A stretch of DNA of 53,492 bases from an uncultured Clostridia bacterium (GCA_959602045.1 CAUGRT010000016.1:1-53492), one strand, 5' to 3'. Shown: positions 44,781 to 53,130, counted from the first letter of the stretch. Notes: generated by a model from the letters alone, not told the origin. Made by a program: numbers and translations.

Positions 44781-45311
44781 TTACAAAGATAATTGTGTAT
44801 ATATGCTCGCAGTACATTTTTCCATATATTGTGGGGTTGTAACAAACCATATTTTATGCAACTGTTTAATAGCTGCGTCCAAGCGCCTGAAAAAAGTGCG
44901 CCTGCCAAGATGAAATGCTTCGGCAGCTGCATCAGCGTTTGCAAATTCTTCATTTATATAATATCTTGTAATAATATCATAATAAAGTTCTCCATACTTC
45001 GGTATGTATTTCAGTCTTTGAATGGTACTATTACAGGCAAATAGAAGATCTGCAACTATTTGCATTTCGCTAATTGTTTGTGTTAATTGGCGTAAATCAC
45101 TAAAGTTTGAAATAATCGCAATTATGTCATCATATGTATTACCGTTGAGTCCTTTAATTGCAATATCAAAATCAATTGTGTTTTTATCCTCCTCGTACGC
45201 AAACTTTGATTCCCGTATTGCATTTAACAATACTTTTACATTTGAAGCGGCGTTTTCATCAAATGATTTAGGGTGCATACTCTCCGGTATGCGTTGATAA
45301 TCTGTTTCCAT
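44781..45311 (-). CDS. Hypothetical element protein with C-terminal HTH
   Basis: 176 residues. The last ~60 (YYDIITRYYINEEFANADAA, then LGRRTFFRRLDAAIKQL) look like a sigma-region-4 or ArpU-like HTH that counts helices before a RRTFFRRLD recognition helix. The rest is helical and acidic. I do not recognise the family. Position suggests regulation of element genes. Confidence 0.55.
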   Translation of the reverse strand: METDYQRIPESMHPKSFDENAASNVKVLLNAIRESKFAYEEDKNTIDFDIAIKGLNGNTYDDIIAIISNFSDLRQLTQTISEMQIVADLLFACNSTIQRLKYIPKYGELYYDIITRYYINEEFANADAAAEAFHLGRRTFFRRLDAAIKQLHKIWFVTTPQYMEKCTASIYTQLSL

Positions 45312-45435
45312 TGTGCTTTTCCCTCCAAATAATGTTTTTATTAAATAAAATCAATTATAGAGGACAGGTAAGGGTTATACCACATACCCAGGCACCAATT
45401 GCGGGTACTTACGACATTCCGACTAAGATTGCTCT

Positions 45436-46485
45436 TTAGTCTTTAATTTCTTCAAACATACCATTTTCTTTTAAGAGCAAATACAATCTTGCGTCAATAC
45501 TGCGCGGAGTTTTGCAGTTAATAGCGCTCATGGAATGGTTTCTCAAATCTGCTATTAGATTTTCTGTCTGTAGATTAGTCAAGCCATTTTCTGAACGAAA
45601 AGTATTAAGAAAATATTGTTCCTCAATGGAATAGTATGTTTTTGCTTTAAATGCATATTTGAGTCTTGTACAAATTTCGGCTGCATCTTTAATATTTTCC
45701 TGTTGAAGGAAATCACTGAGTATGGTTTGCAACTCATTATCAGCGATATTGATATATTTACTGTTAAGCCTTAAATTTGCGTCGAGAAATTTATGCCCTG
45801 CATCAGTAAGCCTTTTTTCGGATATTATCGCCCTGCTCAATGTAGGCATACGCTTTGCATCTCCACTACTAACCGAAATAAGTGCCGAAACACAAAACCT
45901 CAATTTGTTTTGGTTGGTATTCGGATCGTTAAACGTGAATTGAATAATTTCCCCATTTTTACCAATCAAATTCAAAAATGCCGTGTATGTTTTTTTCGAT
46001 AATATCAGATGTCCGTTAAAAATTTTTGAATCCCCGTCTGTTACGGGAATTTCTAACGTTGAAAAGAACCCGTTATCTTTATCAATATTTAATATTGACT
46101 CAATGAGTTCCTCAGGCTCGTTCGTTCTTGTTGGAAAAAAATACACATAGTATTTACCCGGATACTGTGCGTATCTTGAACCATCAAATTCGTGGTCGAA
46201 GCCTTCATTAAGGGTAAGATAATTTCCAACCTCATTGCCTACGAGATAGTCCATTGAAACATTTAAAGACTTGGATAAATACAGCAAGACTTTTAAGCTC
46301 AAATTACGCTGCGTAATATAGACTCTAAGATTGGCGGGGGATATATTGTATCCTGCTTCGCTGAATTTTTTTGCAAGTGCATCATAATCCAATTTTCTCA
46401 GATGCATTACTTCTTCAACACGCTTACAGAACAAATCCTTATCATATCCCGATGGATTTGTTTTTTCTTTGTTATTATTTGTCAT
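45436..46485 (-). CDS. XRE-type regulator with long C-terminal domain
   Basis: About 349 residues from MTNNNKEKTNPSGYDKDLF (46485), with GGAGGG ~12 bases upstream; a longer frame begins at 46545. Residues ~15-80 form an HTH (YDALAKKFSEAGYNISPANL...LLYLSKSLNVSMDYLVGN). The remaining ~260 residues form an unrecognised alpha/beta domain. A sensing or dimerisation role is plausible. It is a single gene and lies away from its neighbours. Confidence 0.6.
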   Translation of the reverse strand: MTNNNKEKTNPSGYDKDLFCKRVEEVMHLRKLDYDALAKKFSEAGYNISPANLRVYITQRNLSLKVLLYLSKSLNVSMDYLVGNEVGNYLTLNEGFDHEFDGSRYAQYPGKYYVYFFPTRTNEPEELIESILNIDKDNGFFSTLEIPVTDGDSKIFNGHLILSKKTYTAFLNLIGKNGEIIQFTFNDPNTNQNKLRFCVSALISVSSGDAKRMPTLSRAIISEKRLTDAGHKFLDANLRLNSKYINIADNELQTILSDFLQQENIKDAAEICTRLKYAFKAKTYYSIEEQYFLNTFRSENGLTNLQTENLIADLRNHSMSAINCKTPRSIDARLYLLLKENGMFEEIKD

Positions 46486-46787
46486 ATGCGGTTGCAACCC
46501 TCCTCGAAATAAATTTAGCCATTGCAAAAATTCAATAATTAACAAAAACTTTACAATGACTTTACATATATTATACTATCAAATCCATATCTTGTCAAGA
46601 TAGATATGATTTTTTCTTTTCAAAACTGTAACAAAAATTTCAATGTTGTTTTGTACCATTGTAACAAATATGTAATATCAATGACACTCTTTTGACACAA
46701 TTCCAAAAATTTCTTCTTGTATGGGGAATTATATATAGTTTCTGTAAATAAAAGATGACGGTAAATAAAATATAATTCAGAACGAAA

Positions 46788-46823
46788 AAAGAACACCCTA
46801 TCACTGATAACAGAGTGTTCTTT
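46788..46823. terminator. Stem-loop terminator
   Basis: AAAGAACAC pairs with GTGTTCTTT around a loop of 18 bases; an A run precedes it on the plus strand, giving T on the minus strand. Confidence 0.55.
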
Positions 46824-47168
46824 AAGTGACTAAATGTCAATACTCTACGACAAAGATTTAACAGCTAAACACGATATACAACATAGAACAACTTACACTA
46901 ATTGATATCAATATAAAACAACGCCGTTTTATCATTAATGATAATTTTATCACTATTTTCTTATTATTTCAATATTTTCAAAAAAAAAATCTACACTTTA
47001 TTCACAATACGTTAAAATTCCAAATCATAATTGTATATATTTTAAACTTTTTGTATGGATTTGCGGCAATTGATACATCTATAGTCTGCAATGAGTTTAT
47101 AAAAATTAATCTAATATTTATAAAATTTTACTTTATTTTTCAATTCATTTATTCGTAATAATTGATAA
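46824..47168. other. AT-rich noncoding stretch
   Basis: Very AT-rich with no ORF of substance, no clear promoter and no repeat that I could support. Confidence 0.4.
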
Positions 47169-47200
47169 GGGGATATTGCCTAACGCAACACCCCCTTTTT
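47169..47200 (+). terminator. Terminator-like hairpin upstream of the IS110 element
   Basis: GGGGATATTGC pairs with GCAACACCCC (two mismatches) and is followed by CTTTTT on the plus strand. Confidence 0.6.
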
Positions 47201-47215
47201 GTGTGCAAATTTTTA

Positions 47216-47247
47216 GGGCTATCTCACCTTTTTTAATGAGACAGCCC
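47216..47247 (+). terminator. Stem-loop used as the IS110 insertion site
   Basis: GGGCTATCTCA pairs with TGAGACAGCCC. In the uninterrupted sequence it would be followed by CTTTTTC (48822 on), so it was probably a terminator. The IS110 element splits it right at its 3' foot. Confidence 0.65.
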
Positions 47248-47260
47248 CTGGTACAATAAA

Positions 47261-47454
47261 AGTGTAAGCAATTTAACTATTTATATAGTTGATTGCCTGC
47301 ACTTATTTTTTTATAATAAGAGATGAAATGGTCTGACGTACAGCCCCTTGGATTTCGCATCCGCAATAAAGACTGTCAGCCATTCTCTTATTATATAAAT
47401 TCGATTAAGCAGGTTGGGACGAATATGCTCCCGTGTAACTAACCAGGATGAATT
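47261..47454 (+). ncRNA. Predicted IS110 bridge RNA
   Basis: Three stem-loops lie in order. A 5' stem-loop spans 47261-47303. A target-binding loop spans 47313-47394 (ATAATAAGAGA/TCTCTTATTAT, ATGG/CCAT, CTGAC/GTCAG), with an internal 37-base loop. A donor-binding loop spans 47399-47454 (AATTC/GAATT, inner GGGA/TCCC). In the target loop ACAGCCCCT (47340-47348) equals the left flank 47241-47249 and AAAG (47368-47371) pairs with the right flank CTTT at 48822. In the donor loop AGCAGGT (47408-47414) equals the right end 48815-48821 and ACCAGG (47442-47447) pairs with CCTGGT at 47247-47252. The order matches IS621-type bridge RNAs. Confidence 0.75.
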
Positions 47455-47506
47455 GTAATAAGTGCGAATGGAAACCATTTTAATAATTTATTTTTGGAGG
47501 TACTTT

Positions 47507-48712
47507 ATGTTTGGTGTAGGAATTGATGTGGCAAAATCAAAAAGTATGGTTGCAATTTTATCTGATGATGGCGAAATTGTTAAGGCTCCCTTTGAAATTA
47601 CAAATACAGAATCAGGGCTTTCTTTTTTATGCAACATTATTAAAGAACTTGACGGAGATGTGTTTGCGGTGGTTGAATCTACAAGTGTATATCATTTTCC
47701 GGTTGTTTCGTATTTGCAGGAAAATGGTATTTTTGTGAGTGTTGTTAATCCTTTGATTATCAAGAAATATGCTTCAATGGATATCCGAAAGGTGAAAACA
47801 GATAAGGCTGATTCATTGAAATTAGCTTCATATGTTATGGATAACTACAGACATCTTGTTAATTACTCAGCTGAAGATGAAATTTATTCCGAATTACGAA
47901 TTTTAAGTCGTCAATATCTTCATTACGTAAAAGTTCTTGCTAATGCAAAGGTTAATTTGACGGATATATTAGATAGAACAATACCGGGAATTAAACCTTT
48001 GTTAAAAAGTCATATCAGAACAACAGGAAAAAACAAGTTATGTGATTTTGTTGAAAAGTTTTGGCATTGTGATGTTATTACAAGTATGAGTGAAAGTAAA
48101 TTCGTTTCCGAATACATAAAATGGGCAAAGAAAAAGGGATATCATCCCAACGAAACAAAAGCAAAAAGCTTGTACACGAATGCATTGGAATGTATCCCTA
48201 CGCTGTCATCAAAATCTACATCAACCAAAATGTTAGTATTAGAAGCAGCTAAGGCTGTCAGTAATGTTGAAACAACCCTTGCTACTATTCTATCACAAAT
48301 GTCCGAGCTTGCCAAGTCCTTACCGGAATTTTCTACAGTTAGGGCTATGTCTGGTGTTGGAGATGTACTTGCCCCAAGAATTATTGCTGAAATTGGCGAT
48401 GTAAGACGGTTTCATTGTGCATCAGCATTAATTGCCTATGCCGGAATTGATACACCGCCATATGAATCAGGTGAATTTCGTGCAAGTAACCGTAAAATCA
48501 CCAAACGAGGTTCTGCATCACTTAGAAAAACAGGATATGAGATTATTCAAGCATTAAAAGTTGTACAGCCTCAAAATGATAACAGAGTATATCAATATCT
48601 CATCAAAAAGGAAAATGAAGGAAAACCTTTAAAGGTTGCAAAAATTGCAGCACTAAACAAATTTTTAAGAATCTACTACGCAAGAGTTATGGAGGTTTAT
48701 TCTAATATTTAA
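47507..48712 (+). CDS. IS110-family recombinase (transposase)
   Basis: About 401 residues from ATG 47507 (MFGVGIDVAKSKS), with GGAGG six bases upstream; the frame extends 15 codons further without support. The N-terminal RuvC-like DEDD domain shows GIDVAKSKS, VVESTSVYHFP and TDKADSLKLA. The C-terminal transposase_20 domain shows MSGVGDVLAPRIIAEIGDV and YAGIDTPPYESGEF, whose Ser is the probable nucleophile, then KRGSASLRK. It looks intact. It should act with the leader RNA to join the CT cores. Confidence 0.95.
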   Translation: MFGVGIDVAKSKSMVAILSDDGEIVKAPFEITNTESGLSFLCNIIKELDGDVFAVVESTSVYHFPVVSYLQENGIFVSVVNPLIIKKYASMDIRKVKTDKADSLKLASYVMDNYRHLVNYSAEDEIYSELRILSRQYLHYVKVLANAKVNLTDILDRTIPGIKPLLKSHIRTTGKNKLCDFVEKFWHCDVITSMSESKFVSEYIKWAKKKGYHPNETKAKSLYTNALECIPTLSSKSTSTKMLVLEAAKAVSNVETTLATILSQMSELAKSLPEFSTVRAMSGVGDVLAPRIIAEIGDVRRFHCASALIAYAGIDTPPYESGEFRASNRKITKRGSASLRKTGYEIIQALKVVQPQNDNRVYQYLIKKENEGKPLKVAKIAALNKFLRIYYARVMEVYSNI

Positions 48713-48733
48713 TTGCTTTATACACAAAAATTT

Positions 48734-48758
48734 AGACCGACATTTTTAATGCCGGTCT
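48734..48758 (+). terminator. Terminator after the IS110 recombinase gene
   Basis: AGACCG pairs with CGGTCT around a 13-base loop, 20 bases past the stop and inside the element; the T tail is short. Confidence 0.6.
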
Positions 48759-48828
48759 GTTTGATGTGCATAAATTTCATTAAAAAAATTTAAACTTTTC
48801 TCTTGACTTTATTTAGCAGGTCTTTTTC

Positions 48829-49033
48829 AATGAAATTCGTTCCTTACGGATCGAGTGAAATATCTTCGATATGAAGTATTTGCTTCGCAAATGTGAAATA
48901 TGCCTGCGACATATAAAGGAACGAATTTTATTTCATTTTCTGCTTGTGCAGAAAATCTCATAATCCGTTAGAATTATTTCATATTGCACAGCAATATTTC
49001 ATTTACAGATGCTTCACTTGGGCGTTGCCCAGA
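48829..49033. repeat. Cluster of mini-hairpins spaced by GTGAAAT/ATTTCAT
   Basis: A long outer pair AATGAAATTCGTTCCTT / AAGGAACGAATTTTATTTCATT (48829-48845, 48916-48937) encloses ATATC-TTC-GATAT, ATTTGC-TTC-GCAAAT and ATATG...CATAT. Then come TTTTCTGC-TTGT-GCAGAAAA (48936-48955), ATATTGC-ACA-GCAATAT (48981-48997) and TGGGC-GTT-GCCCA (~49019-49032). Each hairpin has its own sequence, with TGAAAT or TTTCAT between them. It borders the IS110 element and the damaged sigma-like gene. Confidence 0.75.
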
Positions 49034-49053
49034 CTTCACTAAATACAGCGTTT

Positions 49054-49461
49054 TCATTGCCGCAAGTTATTATGCTGGTGGGGTATATATACCTCAAAGA
49101 ACAGGCATGATAGCTCCAAATCTTTCTTCGACAGCTTCTTCAATCTCAACAGTAGTTGTTCGTTTTCCACCGAAGCCAACCATCCATATCGCGTTTGATC
49201 AATCTTATCAACATCCCATTGATAAGATAACGATGCAAACTTTCGGAACAGCTGTGATTGACCACATACTTCATCATATTGTTCACAAGGTATTGGTTGC
49301 GTATGGTTTTGAAAAACCCTTTGACTGCAAAACCATGCCCAGTCATATTCTTTCATGGCAGCAATCTGTTCTTCGCTCATCCCTGCATCACAATACTCAA
49401 CTTCTAAACGCTTCCATCTACTATCAAACTTCTTTTTCTCATATCCATAATTAAATCCCAT
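49054..49461 (-). pseudogene. Element sigma-like protein, C-terminus lost
   Basis: 135 residues. MGFNYGYEKKKFDSRWKRLE, EYDWAWFCSQRVF, QSQLFRKFASLSYQWDVDKI and LSKKDLELSCLFFE follow the pattern of sigma-like regulators of clostridial conjugative elements. The expected region-4 HTH after that point is missing: the frame reads VYIPHQHNNLRQ and stops, with a likely frameshift near 49080-49090 and hairpin-rich DNA beyond. GGAGG supports the start. It is probably inactive. Confidence 0.6.
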
Positions 49462-49565
49462 TATTAACCTCCTGTAGATTCAATTTGCAAAATTCACCAT
49501 GCAAACTAAAATCAGGAGGAGATCGACAACGAGAATCTCTGGGTTGTTTTCCATCCCCAGAAACA

Positions 49566-49603
49566 AAAATGCCAGCTGATCTTAAGGACCAGCTGGCATT
49601 TTT
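49566..49603 (-). terminator. Terminator of the bcr/uppP operon
   Basis: AAAATGCCAGCTG pairs with CAGCTGGCATTTT around a short loop, followed by T on the minus strand, 26 bp past uppP. Confidence 0.85.
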
Positions 49604-49628
49604 ATTCGCGCACAAAGAAAACGCATTA

Positions 49629-50456
49629 TTAAGATTTTATAAGTACAACAAGTATACCAAGCACAATTCGATACCAACCAAACACCTTAAAATCATGTTT
49701 TTTGATAAAGTTCATTAGGAATTTAATTACTAAGACAGATACCGCAAATGCCACAGCCATACCGAGAACAAGAGCGAGCAGTTCTGCACTTGTAAATTCA
49801 AACCCGAATTTTAACAGCTTAAAAGCACTTGCTCCAAGCATAGTAGGTACTGCGAGGAAAAAAGTAAACTCTGCTGCTGCCACTCGTGAAACTCCTATGA
49901 GTAAAGCACCTATAATCGTTGCTCCCGACCGTGATGTGCCGGGTATAAGTGATAACACTTGAAATGCCCCTATCAAGATTGCTGTTTTATAGCTGATGTC
50001 AGAAAGTGCCATAGTAGTAGGAGTACGCTTTTTATTCCAATTTTCTATGAGAATGAATAACAAACCATAAAAGATTAACATGATTGAAATCACAATGGGG
50101 GTTTGGAGGTAAGCATCCAAATAATCATCAAATAGAATCCCCATAATAGCTGACGGTACACAAGCTACCGCAACCTTGAACCACAACGAGAAAGTATCCT
50201 TTTTAACAATTGACTGTGCTTTGTTCTTAAATTGAAAGGGAAACATCTTGTTCCAAAACATTACAACCACTGCGAGTATAGCTCCAAGTTGAATAACAAC
50301 AAAAAACATTTCTTTAAATGCTTCGCTCATATTAAGTGTGATAAATTCGTCCACAAGAATCATATGTCCTGTGCTGCTGATAGGTAGCCACTCAGTAATA
50401 CCCTCAACAATTCCAAGAAAAATAACTTTTAAAATTTCTATAAAATCAAGTACCAT
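49629..50456 (-). CDS. uppP: Undecaprenyl-diphosphatase (BacA/UppP), bacitracin resistance
   Basis: 275 residues, polytopic membrane protein. EGITEWLPISSTGHMILV (near residue 17) and PGTSRSGATIIGALLIG (near 170) are the two BacA signature blocks. It dephosphorylates undecaprenyl diphosphate, the target of bacitracin, and so restores the lipid carrier. Its start adjoins the stop of the bcrB gene. In enterococcal bcrABD the equivalent is BcrD. Confidence 0.95.
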   Translation of the reverse strand: MVLDFIEILKVIFLGIVEGITEWLPISSTGHMILVDEFITLNMSEAFKEMFFVVIQLGAILAVVVMFWNKMFPFQFKNKAQSIVKKDTFSLWFKVAVACVPSAIMGILFDDYLDAYLQTPIVISIMLIFYGLLFILIENWNKKRTPTTMALSDISYKTAILIGAFQVLSLIPGTSRSGATIIGALLIGVSRVAAAEFTFFLAVPTMLGASAFKLLKFGFEFTSAELLALVLGMAVAFAVSVLVIKFLMNFIKKHDFKVFGWYRIVLGILVVLIKS

Positions 50457-51205
50457 TATTTCAAATCCTCCTTTTTAAAATGATGAAAGGTCATAAGAAA
50501 ACCAACTGCTGATACAAGAATAATAATAGATACAGACAGCAGTGTAGGATAGCCGGTACTCTGAAGTTTACCCTGCACCAAGAAATAGGTGGCTGTCCAC
50601 GGATACAACGCTCCCCATTCTTGATTTGAAAGTGCGGCACTTCCCATGACAATCACGGCAGAGCCAATCATCGGGGCGACAAATCCTTTTGTTTTCATAG
50701 CAACAAACACAAAAGGAGAAACTGTTAAAAACATCAGGATACTGCCAAACAAAAACTTGGGGAGCCATACTATTGCCACTAGTAAGCTATATCCCTCCAA
50801 TGTAAAGACAGCGTCATATAGCCCACAAACGATAAATATACCTGCCCATGTTACAAGGGTTAGCATAACAATCCAAAGAAGCAGGGTGCAAAATTTTCCA
50901 ATTAATAGTTTTGTCCTTGAAATGGGTATGGGCAATATGGTTTTGAGGGTGCTTTCTGTGTACTCTCTGCTAAACAAGTAAGCTGCAATTGCCACATATA
51001 TCATAATGTTTACCAGCAGCATGATATACAGTACACTGTCGCTGTATATGTCAGACAAGGTAAAGATAATCTCCGGCTTATCAAAATGTGTTTGCAAGGC
51101 TTCTATTAACATCAAAAGTGGGGTAGATAATACCCCTGCCACACTAATTAGCACCATTTTTGAACGCTTTAGTTTTAATAATTCACAAGAAATAAGATTA
51201 AGCAA
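50456..51205 (-). CDS. bcrB: Bacitracin ABC transporter permease (BcrB-like)
   Basis: About 249 residues, six or so hydrophobic segments (e.g. ILYIMLLVNIMIYVAIAAYLF-type stretches) of the ABC-2 family. Start chosen as TTG 51205 (LLNLISCELLKLKRSK), with GGAGG eight bases upstream; the frame allows 51220. It overlaps the end of bcrA by 8 bp. Pairing with BcrA and UppP marks it as the exporter subunit for bacitracin. Confidence 0.85.
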   Translation of the reverse strand: MLNLISCELLKLKRSKMVLISVAGVLSTPLLMLIEALQTHFDKPEIIFTLSDIYSDSVLYIMLLVNIMIYVAIAAYLFSREYTESTLKTILPIPISRTKLLIGKFCTLLLWIVMLTLVTWAGIFIVCGLYDAVFTLEGYSLLVAIVWLPKFLFGSILMFLTVSPFVFVAMKTKGFVAPMIGSAVIVMGSAALSNQEWGALYPWTATYFLVQGKLQSTGYPTLLSVSIIILVSAVGFLMTFHHFKKEDLK

Positions 51206-52115
51206 TACCGCCACCTCCAATCAGTTTAGAAAAGTAGTCCTCTAAGTTTTCCTCACTATCATTTATCCTTGTCACGAGCAGTCCATTTCGTGCAAATTCT
51301 CGATTGATTTCTCCAACACTTTGGCTAAAGTCATAAATTCTCACCGTACCGTCCTGCACTGTAAAATCCGTCATGTGGTAGTGGTTTTCTAAAATCTTTC
51401 CGGCTATCTCACTGTCAGATAAATCAAATTGAATGTATTTTCGATTCCTTTTGTGAAGCTCGGATATATTCACTTCCTCTACTAAATGCCCCTCGTGCAT
51501 AACGCCGATAATATCTGCTATCTGTTCAATCTCGCTTAAAACATGGCTTGAGATAAAAATGGTAATGCCATGATTGTGACTAAGTTCAGATAAAAATGAG
51601 CGTATTTCAACTATTCCAATGGGGTCAAGTCCGTTAATCGGTTCGTCAAGTATTAAAAGCTCCGGCTCGTGCATAATGGCGGCGGCAATACCAAGCCGTT
51701 GCTTCATTCCGAGGGAATAATCGGAAAAGACTTTTCTTTTCTCCTTATGCAGCCCCACAACTTCAAGAGCTTTTTCTACTCCACTTTTAGATACTCCCCC
51801 TCGCAGTTTAGCGAGAATTTGCAAATTCTCATACCCTGTTAAATTACTGTAAAATCCCGGTGTTTCGATAATAGAGCCTACTTTGCTATAAAGGGTATGG
51901 ATATTTTCCTTATAGTTTGTGCCAAACAAGCGTACCGTTCCCTCCGTTGGGAAAGCAAGCTGCAACATCATTTTCATTGCTGTGGTTTTGCCTGCTCCGT
52001 TTCTGCCGAGCAAACCATAAATTTTGCCCTTTGGCACATGAAGATTTACCTTATCGACAACGGTGGCTGTTCCGTATCGCTTCGTAAGATTTTCTGTTTC
52101 AATGATATAATCCAT
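51198..52115 (-). CDS. bcrA: Bacitracin ABC transporter ATPase (BcrA-like)
   Basis: About 305 residues from ATG 52115 (MDYIIETENLTKRYG), with AAAGGAG upstream; the frame extends 37 codons further without support. Walker A GRNGAGKTT, signature YSLGMKQRLG, Walker B LLILDEP and the H-loop ISSHVLSE are visible. The C-terminal ~80 residues are the BcrA-type extension. It powers BcrB. Confidence 0.93.
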   Translation of the reverse strand: MDYIIETENLTKRYGTATVVDKVNLHVPKGKIYGLLGRNGAGKTTAMKMMLQLAFPTEGTVRLFGTNYKENIHTLYSKVGSIIETPGFYSNLTGYENLQILAKLRGGVSKSGVEKALEVVGLHKEKRKVFSDYSLGMKQRLGIAAAIMHEPELLILDEPINGLDPIGIVEIRSFLSELSHNHGITIFISSHVLSEIEQIADIIGVMHEGHLVEEVNISELHKRNRKYIQFDLSDSEIAGKILENHYHMTDFTVQDGTVRIYDFSQSVGEINREFARNGLLVTRINDSEENLEDYFSKLIGGGGIA

Positions 52116-52169
52116 ATTTGATTCTCCTTTCCGTGGGTTGCTGTTCTTGTTTTCGCTGACCACAATCTT

Positions 52170-52198
52170 ATTATCCACGAGTATTGCATAGAAGTCAA
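52170..52198 (-). promoter_or_regulatory. bcrA: bcrA promoter
   Basis: TTGACT (52193-52198) and GATAAT (52170-52175) are 17 bp apart, giving a leader of about 45 bases before bcrA. Confidence 0.85.
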
Positions 52199-52219
52199 GA
52201 AATCTACCGTCACAATGCC

Positions 52220-52234
52220 GACACAATAGATGTC
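52220..52234. promoter_or_regulatory. Proximal BcrR operator
   Basis: GACACAATAGATGTC fits GACA-N7-TGTC, the inverted repeat published for BcrR of Enterococcus faecalis. It lies 22 bp upstream of the -35. Confidence 0.75.
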
Positions 52235-52246
52235 AGCACGAAAAAA

Positions 52247-52271
52247 GCTCCGACACTTATCGTGTCAGAGC
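52247..52271 (-). terminator. bcrR terminator that contains the distal BcrR operator
   Basis: GCTC-C-GACAC / GTGTC-A-GAGC closes a TTATC loop and is followed by six T on the minus strand, past the bcrR stop. Inside it, GACACTTATCGTGTC (52252-52266) is a second perfect GACA-N7-TGTC box, 32 bp (start to start) from the first. Confidence 0.75.
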
Positions 52272-52295
52272 CTATTTTAAAGGGTTTATGGCATT

Positions 52296-52910
52296 TTACT
52301 TTGTTTGGGTTTGCTTTATCCAGACAAATATTTTAGCAACAAATAGCAGAAACATAAGGGCGGTTACATAGGGTTGTCTTGCCGCAGCGAAGAAGCAAAT
52401 AAAAAGCGTACTCAGCACGAGAGAGCATTTTGTGATTATGTTGCTCCATGATTCCTTTTCAAAACAAACACACATCAGTTTCGCTATCCCAAGTGCAATC
52501 AAAACAATAAAAACAATCCAATAGATTGCAAGATATATTGGGGTAGTGTCTGTAAATGAAAGTAGATTGACAGAATAAATATATCCGTCAACAAGGTTAC
52601 CATACAACGGCAAAAGTATAAAAGTAACCGCCATCATATCTAATATTCCATAAATGAAACTGTAAATTTTTTTCAAGTTGGAACGATTTTCAGTTTCGGC
52701 AAGTGTAATCAGTTCTTCGCCCGATAGCAGTTCATCTATGGTCACAGAAAAGAATTTAGAAATACACTTGAGCGACTCAATGTTAGGGTAACCCTTGCCG
52801 CTTTCCCATTTTGAAATGGCTGTTCTTGATACATATAATTGCTCCGCAAGTTGTTCCTGCGTTAAGTTCTTTCCAGTCCTAAGCTGTTGTAGCTTTTCAT
52901 TAAATTCCAT
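52296..52910 (-). CDS. bcrR: BcrR-like membrane-bound regulator of bacitracin resistance
   Basis: 204 residues. The N-terminal XRE HTH (LTQEQLAEQLYVSRTAISKW) is followed by DELLSGEELI and then about four transmembrane segments (e.g. IYWIVFIVLIALGIAKLMCV). BcrR is a one-component receptor that senses bacitracin and activates bcrABD. GAGGAG precedes the ATG. Gene order and operator boxes agree. Confidence 0.88.
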   Translation of the reverse strand: MEFNEKLQQLRTGKNLTQEQLAEQLYVSRTAISKWESGKGYPNIESLKCISKFFSVTIDELLSGEELITLAETENRSNLKKIYSFIYGILDMMAVTFILLPLYGNLVDGYIYSVNLLSFTDTTPIYLAIYWIVFIVLIALGIAKLMCVCFEKESWSNIITKCSLVLSTLFICFFAAARQPYVTALMFLLFVAKIFVWIKQTQTK

Positions 52911-52937
52911 GATTCTCCTCCTGTTTGTTCCTTGTTT

Positions 52938-53096
52938 TCATACGTCCATCAACGGGTTTTCTGCATCTTTTGGTATCATCCATGCACGACCAAATTTTTC
53001 AGTTCCGTCAATGCGATTTTCCTCACATAATTTTTGTATCCGTCTTTCCGATATGCCCCATTTTTCAGAAGCGGCTTTCACAGAAATGTAATTCAT
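52938..53096 (-). CDS. Small HTH protein
   Basis: 52 residues from ATG 53096 (MNYISVKAASEKWGISERRI), with GGAAG eight bases upstream; the longer frame to 53270 is AT-rich noise. It is a single MerR/excisionase-like HTH (IQKLCEENRIDGTEKFGRAWMIPKD). Such proteins are common in clostridial elements. It lies 27 bp before bcrR and may share its transcript. Confidence 0.75.
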   Translation of the reverse strand: MNYISVKAASEKWGISERRIQKLCEENRIDGTEKFGRAWMIPKDAENPLMDV

Positions 53097-53130
53097 AATA
53101 TCAACTTCCTTTCGCAAAGAGTATATAATT

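Larger units (their letters stand above)
47250..48823 (+). mobile_element. IS110-family insertion sequence with CT core
   Basis: About 1.57 kb. Left border: flank ACAGCCC-CT then GGTACAAT. Right border: AGCAGGT-CT then TTTTCAATG. No terminal inverted repeats, as normal for IS110. A CT dinucleotide at both borders fits core-exchange insertion. The borders are inferred from matches to guide loops in the leader RNA (see the bridge RNA entry). The empty site would read GACAGCCCCTTTTTCAATG. Confidence 0.75.

Noticed and set aside
46640..46840. 66-codon minus ORF
   Set aside because: AT-rich, crosses a terminator hairpin and shows no protein-like composition or ribosome site.
49485..49718. Plus-strand 77-codon ORF near the uppP terminator
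   Set aside because: It runs through a strong terminator hairpin and the antisense of uppP.
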